Shown piece by piece: positions 27,944 through 37,737 of a stretch of DNA of 64,000 bases (position 1 is its first letter; each line of letters begins with the position of its first letter). The position numbers were made by a program, and so were the translations under genes. This stretch comes from Gammaproteobacteria bacterium (GTDB lineage: Bacteria; Pseudomonadota; Gammaproteobacteria; Xanthomonadales; Marinicellaceae). The stretch spans positions 1-64,000 of the forward strand of contig JAUIGR010000009.1 in the NCBI GenBank assembly GCA_030430025.1. The letters run 5' to 3'. Below the pieces are notes generated by a model. That model searched no databases and was not told the DNA's origin. It was given only the letters and a program-made list of their open reading frames with translations.

Positions 27944-29164
27944 TCATAACTCTTTTTTGGGAGGTATAACCAGGTTACCAACCAGTAACCCAACAGATAT
28001 AGCGACAGCGACTAATGTTGCTTCGAAGGCAGCTTGTACACCTGTGATGGTGTCATTGGTGTAAAGTGATGACAGAGAATTGAAGCCCATGGAACCTGGC
28101 ACCAGCAAAATAATACCTGGTATATGCATGGTAGAAGCTGGATTATTACTGATTCTGGAATACAGGTTGCCCATGATGGAGACAAGCATCACTGCGACCA
28201 ATGATTGAAAGGGTTGATCAACCCAAAGTCCAATTAATTTTGAACCTGTGAATGCCAGTGAGATGGAAAGAAATATCCAAACAGTATCTTTGACACGAGA
28301 TTTGAAAAGTACTGTAAAAGAAAGCGCTGCGATAATCAATGCAATGTAATTGAACCAATCAGGTGTGGGTGTGCCTTTGACTACCTCTGTTTCACCAAAA
28401 ACATGGTGACTGAGCAGAAACCCCAAAGCCAAGCCAAATGATAATAAAAACAAAATAGTGACGGCACCGGCCATTCGCGAGCTACCTGAAACCAGATGTC
28501 CTGTTGATAATTCCCGGATAGCCAAAGTAATACCTAGGCCAGGTACAAGTATAATGAGACCAGCTAATGATACCAAAAAATGGTCGATGCCGTGAATACG
28601 AGCGCTGAAGGCAACAGCCAAGAAACCAACGGTCATGGCTGTTACTGGTGCCAGTAGTTGAGATAGATGCTTCATCTTAGCACCGTATAAATTAATGATG
28701 CCTGCTATCATTCCCAAAGCAAAAGATACCGAAACATCTAGCCAACTACCAGCAAAAAGGGTAGTGAACCCACCAGAAACGAGACCGAAGGATAAGATTG
28801 TTAACCATACTGGGAAAGCATTAGGTTGAATGGTGATGTCGTGAATGTAAATCAAAGCGTCATCTATACCAATGTCGTCGTTCTCCAGTGCATTGAAAAC
28901 TTCATTAATACGTTGCATAGTGCTCAAATTAATATCAGATGACTCAGTACGAATCATGTACGATCTTTGTATATCACCTTCACCAATGCTCGCTAAAACA
29001 GCAGTTGGTAATGCGAAAAAGCATCCATCAAGTTTGAATTTATCAAGCAATACTTGCATATAAGCTTCAAGTCTGTGAGCGGGGGCACCAGCTTCAGCAA
29101 TGGCTTTGGCTATTTTGATTAAAACAGTGGCTTGTTTTCTACGGATGTCACGACTTCTTGTCAT
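27944..29164 (-). CDS. thrE: ThrE-family threonine/serine exporter-like membrane protein
   Basis: The first about 120 residues form the soluble DUF1212-type part (A-E-A-G-A-P-A-H-R-L-E, F-A-L-P-T-A-V). About ten hydrophobic segments follow, making the two membrane halves (DUF1212/DUF3815-like) of the ThrE family, which exports threonine and serine by proton motive force in characterised members. The G-A-P-A-x-R-x-E motif is typical. The 406-residue, single-chain form is less common than the split pair. The start overlaps msrQ by 17 bp, so it is co-transcribed with msrPQ. Substrate is inferred from family only. Confidence 0.88.
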   Translation of the reverse strand: MTRSRDIRRKQATVLIKIAKAIAEAGAPAHRLEAYMQVLLDKFKLDGCFFALPTAVLASIGEGDIQRSYMIRTESSDINLSTMQRINEVFNALENDDIGIDDALIYIHDITIQPNAFPVWLTILSFGLVSGGFTTLFAGSWLDVSVSFALGMIAGIINLYGAKMKHLSQLLAPVTAMTVGFLAVAFSARIHGIDHFLVSLAGLIILVPGLGITLAIRELSTGHLVSGSSRMAGAVTILFLLSFGLALGFLLSHHVFGETEVVKGTPTPDWFNYIALIIAALSFTVLFKSRVKDTVWIFLSISLAFTGSKLIGLWVDQPFQSLVAVMLVSIMGNLYSRISNNPASTMHIPGIILLVPGSMGFNSLSSLYTNDTITGVQAAFEATLVAVAISVGLLVGNLVIPPKKEL

Positions 29165-29738
29165 GGTGGTTTTGTATTAGCCTAAAAAGCAGCAATGATA
29201 ACCCGATTGCAGTATATATCAAGGGTTCTGTCAGATCAGATTTCACCAGCCATAAAAAATGGAAACAAGCAAGTATGACAACCATGTAAATCAAACGATG
29301 TAGAGGTTTCCAGTGCTTACCAAGTTTTTTGATCATATAACGATTAGAAGTGATCGCCATTGGTAACATAATAAACCAAGCAACCATTCCTACAGTGATA
29401 TAAGGTCTTTTGATAATGTCTTCGAGAAATTGTGGCCAGTTAAGCTGAATATCTAGCCATACGTAAGTAGTTAGATGTAATGTTGCGTAGAAGAATGTAA
29501 ATAGTCCTAGTAAACGCCTGATTCGAATCCAGTGTATCCAACCTGTAAGTACTTTCAAAGGTGTCATCAGTAGTGTCACTAATAACAATCTGAATGCCCA
29601 TATACCAGTTCGATGTAATATTTCTTCAATGGGATCAGCTGTTAATTGATGACTCATACCATCCCAGAGACCAAGCCCAAGTGGTATTAAACATAAAATG
29701 AACACACTGAGTTTGAATACAAATATGTTTTTCATCAA
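29148..29738 (-). CDS. msrQ: Heme-binding membrane subunit MsrQ of the periplasmic methionine sulfoxide reductase
   Basis: MsrQ is an inner-membrane b-type cytochrome that passes electrons to MsrP. The 196 residues contain six hydrophobic segments and the histidines expected for heme ligation (A-T-L-H-L-T-T-Y and L-H-R-L-I-Y). The ATG overlaps the msrP stop by 4 bp, so the two are translationally coupled in the usual order. It belongs to the ferric-reductase-like transmembrane family. The downstream thrE-like gene overlaps its end. Confidence 0.93.
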   Translation of the reverse strand: MMKNIFVFKLSVFILCLIPLGLGLWDGMSHQLTADPIEEILHRTGIWAFRLLLVTLLMTPLKVLTGWIHWIRIRRLLGLFTFFYATLHLTTYVWLDIQLNWPQFLEDIIKRPYITVGMVAWFIMLPMAITSNRYMIKKLGKHWKPLHRLIYMVVILACFHFLWLVKSDLTEPLIYTAIGLSLLLFRLIQNHHDKKS

Positions 29739-30670
29739 TAGTATTTGGTTAAATTCATACCATGGTATAAGTCAGCAACATAGGCGCCATAACCGTTGAA
29801 TAATTGAGTGTCAATCCGACTTCGAAAAAAAGAAAAAGAACCTGTGATGCGACGTTCTGTTTTCTGTGACCATCGAGGATGATCAACGTTGGGGTTAACA
29901 TTGGCGAAAAACCCATATTCTTGTGGTGCAATGGCTTGCCATGAGTTAAGCGGCTGTTTATCGACAAAGGCAATCTTTTTGATCGACTTGATGCCTTTGA
30001 ATCCATATTTCCATGGAACAATCAATCTTAATGGCGCACCATTTTGATTGGGTAGTATTTTACCATACATGCCCACCGTCACTAAGGTTAACTCGTTCAT
30101 TGCCTCATCCATTCTCAAGCCTTCACGGTATGGCCAAGGAATTGATCGACTTTTTTGTCCGGGCATTTGAGTTGGGTCGTATAGGGTTTCAAAATAGATG
30201 TATTTAGCTTGTGAGGTGGGTTCAAAATATTTGATTAGATCAGCCAGCTTAAACCCGAGCCAAGGGATCACCATAGACCATGCTTCGACACAACGCATTC
30301 GGTAAATACGTTCTTCTAAAGACATTTGTTTAACTATTTTTTCTAAATCAAAAATTCCTGTTTTTTTGGCATGTCCAGAGACTTCGATGGTCCAAGAATT
30401 TGTTGCCAAAGTATGTGCATTTTCTGCTGGTTCGTCTTTACCGAGGCCAAATTCATAAAAATTGTTGTATGTGGTTGCATCTTTTTCTGATGTGGTGTCC
30501 TCAATGTTAAAAGATGTGTTTTTTTGTGGTTGGCCAAGAGTTAAAGCCAGTGAAGGGTTTATGGCCAAAGTACCCATGCCGATGATGCCTGTTTTGACGA
30601 GTTGTCTTCTTTGGCGATATATGCTTTCATCAGTGACTTCATGATCTTTGTGGGTGTTTTTAAATTTCAT
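29735..30670 (-). CDS. msrP: Periplasmic methionine sulfoxide reductase catalytic subunit MsrP
   Basis: MsrP is a molybdopterin enzyme that repairs oxidised methionines in periplasmic proteins. A twin-arginine-type leader is seen (R21-R22 in [10 protein letters not shown]), followed by the mature domain. The molybdenum-ligand cysteine is C127 in [17 protein letters not shown] and the C-terminal W-S-Q-K-T-E-R-R are typical. The 311 residues match YedY/MsrP. It is the first gene of msrP-msrQ-thrE and is divergent from serC, sharing a short intergenic region. Confidence 0.95.
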   Translation of the reverse strand: MKFKNTHKDHEVTDESIYRQRRQLVKTGIIGMGTLAINPSLALTLGQPQKNTSFNIEDTTSEKDATTYNNFYEFGLGKDEPAENAHTLATNSWTIEVSGHAKKTGIFDLEKIVKQMSLEERIYRMRCVEAWSMVIPWLGFKLADLIKYFEPTSQAKYIYFETLYDPTQMPGQKSRSIPWPYREGLRMDEAMNELTLVTVGMYGKILPNQNGAPLRLIVPWKYGFKGIKSIKKIAFVDKQPLNSWQAIAPQEYGFFANVNPNVDHPRWSQKTERRITGSFSFFRSRIDTQLFNGYGAYVADLYHGMNLTKYY

Positions 30671-30746
30671 AGGAAAGTTTGAATATATGGCTGATGAATA
30701 TACTACAATCTCAGACCTGTTTATTCAGCAATTCATTACAAATAAA

Positions 30747-31826
30747 ATGAACATTTATAATTTTTCTGCAGGTCCTGCCACATTACCATTGGATGTTAAA
30801 AAAATCATTGAACAAGAATTATATGACTGGAATGGTACGGGTTGTTCAGTGATGGAAGTGTCACACAGAAGTCAAGAATTCACTAATATGGCTGATGAGA
30901 ATGAGTCCTTACTCAGATCTTTACTCAAGATATCGGATGATTATGCAGTGATGTTGATACCTGGAGGAGCTCGTTTGCAATATGCCATGCTACCAATGAA
31001 TGTGTCATCAACACAGGGTCAAGCTGTATATGCTATTAACGGCCACTGGGGAAAAGAGGCTGTCAAAGAGGCCAGTCGTTTTTGTCAGGCAAGCACCACA
31101 GCAGAAATCTCTGCAAGTGTTTATAACAGTATCCCTGCTTATGATGAAGCAGAATTAAATACCCAAGCTGATTATTTTCATTATACCAGTAATGAAACTC
31201 TTGAAGGCGTGCAGTGGCATCATGTACCAAGGACTGCTGGTCTGAGGCTTTGTTGTGATATGACATCGGATTTGATGACCAGAGTAGTTAATATAGACGA
31301 TTATGATATGATTTATGCCAGTGCCCAAAAAAACATGGGTATTGCGGGGTTAACACTGGTCATCATGAAGAGGGATTGGATAGGGCAATCCATAAATTTA
31401 TTACCTACAATGGTTAACTACAAGACATTCGCTGATACCCGTTCTTTTTATAATACACCACCCACGTTCCCTTGGTATGTGATGCTACAAGTGTTGAAAT
31501 GGACTGAAGCTCAAGGTGGTATCAAGGTTATGCAGCAACGTAATCAAGCCAAATCTAAAAAACTATATGAATACATTGATCAGAGCGGTTTTTATCAAAA
31601 CAAAGTCGAACCACTTTTTAGGTCTGAAGTTAATGTTCCTTTTTGGTTACATGATGAGGCTTTAGATGCAAAATTTTTGAATCAAAGCAGTCAAGCTGGA
31701 TTGAAAGCATTGAAAGGGCATAAGGCAGTGGGGGGTATGCGTGCCAGTATTTATAATGCAATGCCAGAATCAGGTGTTGATGCATTGATTGATTTTATGA
31801 AAAAATTTGAGCAAAAATATGGTTGA
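30747..31826 (+). CDS. serC: Phosphoserine aminotransferase
   Basis: SerC converts 3-phosphohydroxypyruvate to phosphoserine in serine synthesis and also acts in the pyridoxal phosphate pathway, linking it with pdxB nearby. The family start N-F-S-A-G-P-A-T-L-P is seen, which places the true ATG at 30747, not at a GTG-led longer frame. The PLP lysine is K195 in S-A-Q-K-N-M-G-I-A-G, and E-V-S-H-R-S is the substrate-binding segment. The 359 residues are normal. Its stop overlaps the next gene by 8 bp. Confidence 0.96.
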   Translation: MNIYNFSAGPATLPLDVKKIIEQELYDWNGTGCSVMEVSHRSQEFTNMADENESLLRSLLKISDDYAVMLIPGGARLQYAMLPMNVSSTQGQAVYAINGHWGKEAVKEASRFCQASTTAEISASVYNSIPAYDEAELNTQADYFHYTSNETLEGVQWHHVPRTAGLRLCCDMTSDLMTRVVNIDDYDMIYASAQKNMGIAGLTLVIMKRDWIGQSINLLPTMVNYKTFADTRSFYNTPPTFPWYVMLQVLKWTEAQGGIKVMQQRNQAKSKKLYEYIDQSGFYQNKVEPLFRSEVNVPFWLHDEALDAKFLNQSSQAGLKALKGHKAVGGMRASIYNAMPESGVDALIDFMKKFEQKYG

Positions 31827-32670
31827 TCACAACCAGGATGATACAAGTGCTATGATCGGCCGGTGGCAACGATTAAGTGTTGAGCAGCTATTGCCGTATG
31901 GTGCACTGTTAAGTGGTGGTGTATTACTACCGACCAAATCGATGCCAAGCACTTTAAAAGATGAGAGTAAAATTGAAGTTTTTGTTTATCAAGATGGTGA
32001 TGGTCAGCTCAAGGCCATAACTACAGCACCTAAAATAGAACTCGGTCAATGTGCCTATTTGTCGATTGTTGATGTCAACAAAATGGGTGCTTTTGCTGAC
32101 TGGGGGGTGCCTAAAGACTTGTTAATTCCTTTTGCTGAGCAACGCATACCTCTACGCAAAGGGCAGCATGCAGTAGTTTATTTAGCTTTAAATAGGGCCT
32201 CTGGCCGTTTGATTGGTTCAACTAAACTCAACAAGCATTTACCTGAATTAAATGTCAATTTTAAAGCCAAGCAACCAGTCAGGGCTTTGATTGTTGATGT
32301 CACTGACTTGGGTTATAAAGTGGTGATTGATCACAGTCACATTGCTTTGATTCATCATCACGATGTTTATCAGAAGTTGAGACGTGGGCAAATTATCGAT
32401 GCTTATATCAAAGAAATCCGTCCTGATGGTAAGATTAATGTGACCACTCATATCCCAAATAAGGAGCAATTGGGCGATTTAGCTGAACGTATTTTAGCTG
32501 ATTTAAAAGAAAATGAGGGTGTTTCTGACTTGACAGATAAAAGTGACCCAGAGGTCATCAGGGCCAAATGGCAGGTCAGTAAAGGCAGCTACAAAAAAGC
32601 CTTAGGAAAACTATATAAAGAGCGAAAAATCACCATCAGTCCGAGGGTCATCCAGTTAGTCAAAGAATGA
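31819..32670 (+). CDS. cvfB: CvfB-like S1-domain RNA-binding protein
   Basis: Repeated S1-like barrels (G-A-F-A-D-W-G-V-P-K-D-L-L-I-P at about 82-96, then a second and a third) and a C-terminal winged-helix part ending K-I-T-I-S-P-R-V-I match the CvfB/YitL family of RNA-binding proteins, whose exact role in gammaproteobacteria is not settled. The ATG at 31819 overlaps the serC stop (ATGGTTGA); a TTG 12 bases earlier is less likely. Co-transcription with serC is implied by the overlap. The 283 residues are normal. Confidence 0.88.
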   Translation: MVDHNQDDTSAMIGRWQRLSVEQLLPYGALLSGGVLLPTKSMPSTLKDESKIEVFVYQDGDGQLKAITTAPKIELGQCAYLSIVDVNKMGAFADWGVPKDLLIPFAEQRIPLRKGQHAVVYLALNRASGRLIGSTKLNKHLPELNVNFKAKQPVRALIVDVTDLGYKVVIDHSHIALIHHHDVYQKLRRGQIIDAYIKEIRPDGKINVTTHIPNKEQLGDLAERILADLKENEGVSDLTDKSDPEVIRAKWQVSKGSYKKALGKLYKERKITISPRVIQLVKE

Positions 32671-32690
32671 TGGTTTATCTTTAATAATAA

Positions 32691-33001
32691 AAGTCAGCCC
32701 TGAAAAAGTCCTTCCTGGCCTTTTCCAGCATCGGTCAAAAAAACACTTAACCGCAAAAGTGTGATTTTGCTGCTGTTTTTTAACCTTACTTGAGCCTGAT
32801 GGCTCAAGGAGGCACGTCCTTGTGCGACACCGTCGACCGGAAAAAAGTTTCTGGAAAACTTTTTCACGTTAGCCTGAGAGCCGCATGGAAGCGGCGAATA
32901 AAAAAGCATTGAAACACTTGTTTTCTGGTCGAAAAAAATATGGAGATTGTAATAAGTTTATCTTATCTAACAATAACTTATGCATTTTTCAGGTTCGACT
33001 A
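32691..33001. repeat. Dispersed hairpin-rich repeat, copy 3 (311 bp, with an extra internal segment)
   Basis: The outer parts match copy 1 (23915-24165), including the terminal inverted repeat (13 of 17 bases). An extra segment of about 60 bp (about 32845-32902) contains two added stems: 32842-32850 with 32856-32864 (9 bp) and 32880-32884 with 32891-32895 (5 bp). It fills the gap between the convergent cvfB and cysK genes, beginning about 20 nt after the cvfB stop and ending about 25 nt before the cysK stop. The rest of 32671-33026 is only short flanking sequence. Confidence 0.85.
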
Positions 33002-33026
33002 AATAGGTGACTGTTATGCCTAATGC

Positions 33027-33965
33027 CTATAGATCATCTGAGCCATCAGCAAAATCTTCAAATAGATAAGTGCTGAGATAACGTTCTCCTGTATCGGGAA
33101 TCATAGACAAGATGACTGAGTCTTTCGGTGCCTGTTCTGCGATTTTTAGTGCTGCTGCAAACGTTGCACCAGCGGAAATTCCACATAAAATGCCTTCTTT
33201 ACTGGCAAGCTCTAGACTGGCCTTTTTGGCTTGATGTTCATCAACAGCGATCAGGGTATCATAAATATCTCTATTCATGATGCTTGCGATAAAGTCAGGT
33301 GTCCAACCTTGAATTTTATGGGGTGACCATTCTTTACCTGCCAGTAAGCTTGCTTCTACTGGTTCTGTGGCGATGATTTGTACCTCAGGCCGTGCGACCT
33401 TCAAAACTTCTCCAACACCAGTGATGGTGCCACCTGTACCATAACCACTGACAAAATAGTCCAGTCGTTTATCAGCGAAATCACGTAAAATTTCAGCGCC
33501 TGTTGTTGAGCGGTGATAGGCTGGATTAGCTAAGTTCTCAAATTGTCGTGCTAAAAACCAGCCATGTTCTTTGGCCAAAGCTTCTGCTTTTTCAACCATG
33601 CCAGAACCTCGTGCAGCTGCAGGAGTGAGGACTACCTTGGCTCCAAGAGCACGCATTAACTTCCGTCGTTCAATAGAAAAAGTTTCACTCATAACAGCTA
33701 CAAAAGGATAGCCTTTAGCAGCACAGACCATGGCCAAAGCGATGCCTGTGTTACCAGAAGTCGCTTCGATGACTGTCTGCCCTGGTTGTAGTTCACCTCG
33801 TGACTCTGCGTCTTGTATTATGGCGTGCGCTAAGCGATCTTTAACAGAAGATAATGGGTTAAAGAATTCAATTTTGACATACATGTCTACATGTGTTGGA
33901 GCGAGCCTGTTAATTTTAACGACAGGTGTGTGGCCGATAGTTTCTAAAATGCTGTTGTATATCAT
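33027..33965 (-). CDS. cysK: Cysteine synthase A (O-acetylserine sulfhydrylase)
   Basis: This PLP enzyme makes L-cysteine from O-acetylserine and sulfide. The PLP lysine is K42 in P-L-S-S-V-K-D-R. The substrate loop T-S-G-N-T-G-I-A and the glycine-rich phosphate-binding loop G-T-G-G-T-I-T-G are intact. The 312 residues match CysK, not the smaller CysM. The C-terminus ends D-G-S-D-D-L, lacking the isoleucine end seen where CysE binds, so partner binding may differ. It is convergent with cvfB across the repeat and divergent from pdxB. Confidence 0.95.
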   Translation of the reverse strand: MIYNSILETIGHTPVVKINRLAPTHVDMYVKIEFFNPLSSVKDRLAHAIIQDAESRGELQPGQTVIEATSGNTGIALAMVCAAKGYPFVAVMSETFSIERRKLMRALGAKVVLTPAAARGSGMVEKAEALAKEHGWFLARQFENLANPAYHRSTTGAEILRDFADKRLDYFVSGYGTGGTITGVGEVLKVARPEVQIIATEPVEASLLAGKEWSPHKIQGWTPDFIASIMNRDIYDTLIAVDEHQAKKASLELASKEGILCGISAGATFAAALKIAEQAPKDSVILSMIPDTGERYLSTYLFEDFADGSDDL

Positions 33966-34087
33966 GTTGCTTTCGGAGTTTGATTTACCAGCTTTATTGT
34001 ATCATCATGATGATGTGTTTTTTCTAATTAAAATGCCATCTGATGTTAATATGAGCGTTTAATCAAAACCGCTTTTGATCTATAAAC

Positions 34088-35149
34088 ATGAGTCACCTCC
34101 CTCTCACTATTGTTGCTGATGAAAACATACCTGTTCTCAATGAATGTTTTGCTGATATGGGTACCATCAAAACACTATCTGGTCGAAATCTAAAACAACA
34201 GGATTTAAGAGCTTGTGATGTTTTATTGGTCCGTTCAGTGACTCAGGTGAATGCAGGACTATTAAAAGATACCAATATCCAATTTGTCGGTTCAGCCACC
34301 ATAGGTACTGACCACATAGATCAGGATTATTTAAAAGCCAATGGCGTGGCATTTGCTTATGCACCATCATCTAATGCTCAGTCAGTTGTGGAATACGTGT
34401 TGACTGCTATTGCCTATTGGTGTCAGTTGCGAAATAAAAACCCTCATCAACTGATCATCGGCATCATTGGTAGAGGACAAATTGGTGGCCGATTGGCACA
34501 TTTTTTTGAGCAGTTGAATATCCAGGTGAAGTGTTGTGATCCACCAAGACAAAGGGCAGGGGATGCTGGATTCTGGTATCCTTTGGATAGGCTCGTTGAT
34601 TGTGATGTGATTAGCTGTCATGTACCTTATACTGAAAGTGGAGCAGATGCCACTCATCATTTGGTTGATGCTGATGTTTTAGATCAACTGAAACATGGAT
34701 CATTGCTCATCAACACTTCTCGAGGTGCCGTGGTTGATAATAAAGCATTGTCACAAGCATTAAAAAGAGGACAATATGATGCGATTCTCGATGTTTGGGA
34801 AAATGAGCCTGATATTGATTTAGATTTAATGGATCAATTATTGATAGCGACACCACACATTGCTGGTTATGCTGATGAGGCTAAAATACGTGGCACATTC
34901 ATGTTATATAAAGCTGTGTGTCAACATTTTAGTATTCCAGTAGATCTCAAGTTTTCCCAGTTACTGCCTACATCAAATGATCGAGTTCAGTTTCAAACTG
35001 TTGAACAATGGATTGAAGAGATTGTGCAGTATTATGATATTCTTCAAGATGACCAGGCCATGAGATTAACAATGAAATTATCATCACAAGCCTTTGATAA
35101 AATGAGAAAAAGTTATAGAGAGCATCAAGAGTTTTTAGCGGATTTATAA
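34088..35149 (+). CDS. pdxB: Erythronate-4-phosphate dehydrogenase
   Basis: This D-2-hydroxyacid dehydrogenase acts in the DXP-dependent pyridoxal phosphate pathway, the same pathway that uses serC. The Rossmann loop G-I-I-G-R-G-Q-I-G-G and the catalytic segments N-T-S-R-G-A-V-V-D (arginine), W-E-N-E-P-D (glutamate) and T-P-H-I-A-G-Y (histidine) are present. A C-terminal dimerisation domain of about 80 residues distinguishes PdxB from other family members. The 353 residues are slightly shorter than the E. coli enzyme. Confidence 0.94.
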   Translation: MSHLPLTIVADENIPVLNECFADMGTIKTLSGRNLKQQDLRACDVLLVRSVTQVNAGLLKDTNIQFVGSATIGTDHIDQDYLKANGVAFAYAPSSNAQSVVEYVLTAIAYWCQLRNKNPHQLIIGIIGRGQIGGRLAHFFEQLNIQVKCCDPPRQRAGDAGFWYPLDRLVDCDVISCHVPYTESGADATHHLVDADVLDQLKHGSLLINTSRGAVVDNKALSQALKRGQYDAILDVWENEPDIDLDLMDQLLIATPHIAGYADEAKIRGTFMLYKAVCQHFSIPVDLKFSQLLPTSNDRVQFQTVEQWIEEIVQYYDILQDDQAMRLTMKLSSQAFDKMRKSYREHQEFLADL

Positions 35150-35343
35150 GTTTTATTGTAAGAAAAATTCTATTTTTGAGTTCAGCTGGTTTTAGTAAGT
35201 CAAGCTTTTAGTTTACCCTGCTGATAGGTTTTGATTTCTCCTTATCTAAATCTTGTTAATAGAACTCAAGGTATTAAACAATTGGACATGAAAAATTGAT
35301 AAAAAAAGTTTATCATGAGTCAATTAAAGACAGTATCCTAATA

Positions 35344-36762
35344 ATGAAAAGGAAAACGAAAATTGTGGCAACTATGGGCCCCGCGAGCTCCAGTCCAGCA
35401 CAAATCAAAGCATTAATTCAGGCTGGTGTTGATGTTTTTCGTCTTAATTTTTCACATGGTATGGCCGCCGATCACCAAGTTAATGTAGAAAATATTCGAA
35501 ATGTGGCGAATGAGCTTGGTACCACTGTAGGTGTTTTACAAGACTTGCAAGGCCCTAAAATTCGTGTAGGAAGATTTCAGTCCAATCAGGTGGAACTAGT
35601 TGATGGACAAAGTTTTGCGTTATATCCGGATAACGGTCGTATTGGAGATGTTTCAGGTGTGGGAATCAGTTATCAGGAGTTATATCAGGATGTTAGCACA
35701 CACGATGTGATTTTGCTTGATGATGGACGGTTATCTTTAATAGTGAAAAAAATCAGTGGTAATATCATTTATACCGAGGTGAAACGAGGCGGCGTTTTGA
35801 GTAACAATAAAGGAATTAATATTCCTACAGCTGATTTGTCTTTAGCTGCTGTGACCGAAAAAGACATTGAGGATATTGCCCTGGGAGCGCAATTAGATGT
35901 TGACTGGGTTGCTTTGAGTTTTGTCCGTAATCGAGATGATTTATTGTTGGCTCGGCATTACTTAAAACTTAATAATTCAAATGCAAAGCTGATGGCTAAA
36001 ATAGAAAAGCCTAGTGCTGTCAGTAATTATAAAGATATATTGAAAATAGCTGATGGAATTATGGTTGCACGGGGTGATTTGGGTGTTGAATTATCTCCAG
36101 AGAAAGTACCAATACTGCAAAAAAGATTGATTAGAAAAGCCAGAGAAAAAGGTAAACCAGTAGTCACCGCTACTCAAATGCTGGAATCAATGATTAACAG
36201 TCCAATTCCCACTAGGGCTGAAGCCAATGATGTGGCTAATGCGATATTTGATGGCACTGATGCTGTGATGCTTTCAGCTGAGACTGCCACAGGTGAATAT
36301 CCAGTGAAAGCTGTACATACCATGAATCAGATTGCCAGGACAGTAGAAGCTGATGGCGATTACAAAAAAAGAATGGTTGAACGTAAATTGTTGGCAGAAA
36401 AGAATACGCCAGACGCTGTTTCTTCTGCTGCTTGTCACATAGCATCTACCTTAGGTGTTAAGGTAATGTGTAGCTTTTCCAGTTCTGGGGCCACTGCTCT
36501 AAGAGTGGCTCGTAATCGTATACCGACTACTGTTTTGGCTGTTTCACCTTCAATTAAATCTTGTAGACAGTTGACACTGTCTTGGGGAGTTAAGCCGGTG
36601 TTAAGTGATGATGCGAAAAATTCAGAGGAAATGGTTGAAATCGCTAAAAAAATCATTCTTGAGAATAAAGAAGCCAGGAAAGGTGATCAATTTGTGATTA
36701 CGGCAGGGGTGCCGTTTGGACAGTCCGGAACAACCAATTTGATTCGGGTTGAAATATTGTAG
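35344..36762 (+). CDS. pyk: Pyruvate kinase
   Basis: Pyruvate kinase is the last step of glycolysis, making pyruvate and ATP from phosphoenolpyruvate. It begins M-K-R-K-T-K-I-V-A-T-M-G-P-A-S and has the catalytic K-I-E-K-P and metal-binding M-V-A-R-G-D-L-G-V-E-L, followed by S-A-E-T-A-T-G-E-Y-P. A TTG-led upstream frame at 35296 would add 16 non-conserved residues, so the ATG at 35344 is preferred. The 472 residues are normal. No allosteric type can be assigned from sequence alone. Confidence 0.96.
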   Translation: MKRKTKIVATMGPASSSPAQIKALIQAGVDVFRLNFSHGMAADHQVNVENIRNVANELGTTVGVLQDLQGPKIRVGRFQSNQVELVDGQSFALYPDNGRIGDVSGVGISYQELYQDVSTHDVILLDDGRLSLIVKKISGNIIYTEVKRGGVLSNNKGINIPTADLSLAAVTEKDIEDIALGAQLDVDWVALSFVRNRDDLLLARHYLKLNNSNAKLMAKIEKPSAVSNYKDILKIADGIMVARGDLGVELSPEKVPILQKRLIRKAREKGKPVVTATQMLESMINSPIPTRAEANDVANAIFDGTDAVMLSAETATGEYPVKAVHTMNQIARTVEADGDYKKRMVERKLLAEKNTPDAVSSAACHIASTLGVKVMCSFSSSGATALRVARNRIPTTVLAVSPSIKSCRQLTLSWGVKPVLSDDAKNSEEMVEIAKKIILENKEARKGDQFVITAGVPFGQSGTTNLIRVEIL

Positions 36763-36813
36763 AGAGTATCAGTAGTATAGCGGGGTTTTTGAAATGCAAT
36801 CATTGAGATCATT

Positions 36814-37737
36814 ATGGTAGATAAATGCCATCCACAACTTCAGGTTATCATTGACACGATAGCCACAAAAATAATAGATAAAGAAGCTCAAGTCAGATTG
36901 GTGATTGCTGCATTATTAGCGGGAGGACATGTGTTGTTAGAAGACAGGCCAGGGTTAGGTAAAACGACATTAGCTACAGCAGTAGCACAGTGTTTTGGTA
37001 TGGATTTTAGTCGCATTCAATTGACTTCAGATATGATGCCGAGCGATGTTTTGGGAGTGAGTATTTACGATGCGCATGCTCATAGTTTTAGTTATCATAA
37101 AGGACCTATTTTTACACAATTTCTTTTGGCAGATGAGTTGAATAGAGCGACTCCTAAAACACAAAGTGCGTTACTGGAAGCGATGGCTGAAAATCAAGTC
37201 AGTATGGATGGACAAACTTATGAATTGGATACTGCATTTTTTGTTTTGGCCACACAAAACCCTATGGATGATGCAGGTACCTATCATCTGCCTCACTCTC
37301 AGTTAGATCGTTTTATCATTTCATTATCTTTGGGTTATCCAAGTCCAGAAAGTGAGCGTGTACTGTATAGCGAAGCATACATAAAGGGCCTCAAAAAACC
37401 ACTGACTCCTGTGACTGACGTAGATCATCTCAAGTCTTGGCGGAAAAGTGTGACGGAGGTACATGCCAGTAGTGAAATACTGGACTATCTACAGACGTTG
37501 ATTGCCAAAACAAGACATCATCCTGATATAAGTCACGGTTTATCTCCAAGAGCCGGTTTGGCGCTGTTTAAATTGTCACAGGCAATCGCGTTTATCCAAA
37601 ATAGAGATTTTTTAATTCCTGAAGATGTGCAAATGGCTTTTTATCCGGTTTGTAGACACCGTTTACTCTGTAAACAAGGTAACAAGGCTGTTAAGTCAAT
37701 AGTCAAAGAGATACAGCAAGAAACTGTATTTGTCTGA
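36814..37737 (+). CDS. MoxR-type AAA+ ATPase
   Basis: The MoxR-family ATPase carries Walker A D-R-P-G-L-G-K-T-T (about residue 45), Walker B L-L-A-D-E-L-N-R-A and sensor motif A-T-Q-N-P. MoxR proteins act as chaperone-like ATPases, often with a DUF58 partner and a transglutaminase, exactly the order seen here. The 307 residues are typical. The gene overlaps the DUF58 gene by one base (TGATG), so the two are tightly coupled. What the complex acts on is unknown. Confidence 0.93.
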   Translation: MVDKCHPQLQVIIDTIATKIIDKEAQVRLVIAALLAGGHVLLEDRPGLGKTTLATAVAQCFGMDFSRIQLTSDMMPSDVLGVSIYDAHAHSFSYHKGPIFTQFLLADELNRATPKTQSALLEAMAENQVSMDGQTYELDTAFFVLATQNPMDDAGTYHLPHSQLDRFIISLSLGYPSPESERVLYSEAYIKGLKKPLTPVTDVDHLKSWRKSVTEVHASSEILDYLQTLIAKTRHHPDISHGLSPRAGLALFKLSQAIAFIQNRDFLIPEDVQMAFYPVCRHRLLCKQGNKAVKSIVKEIQQETVFV

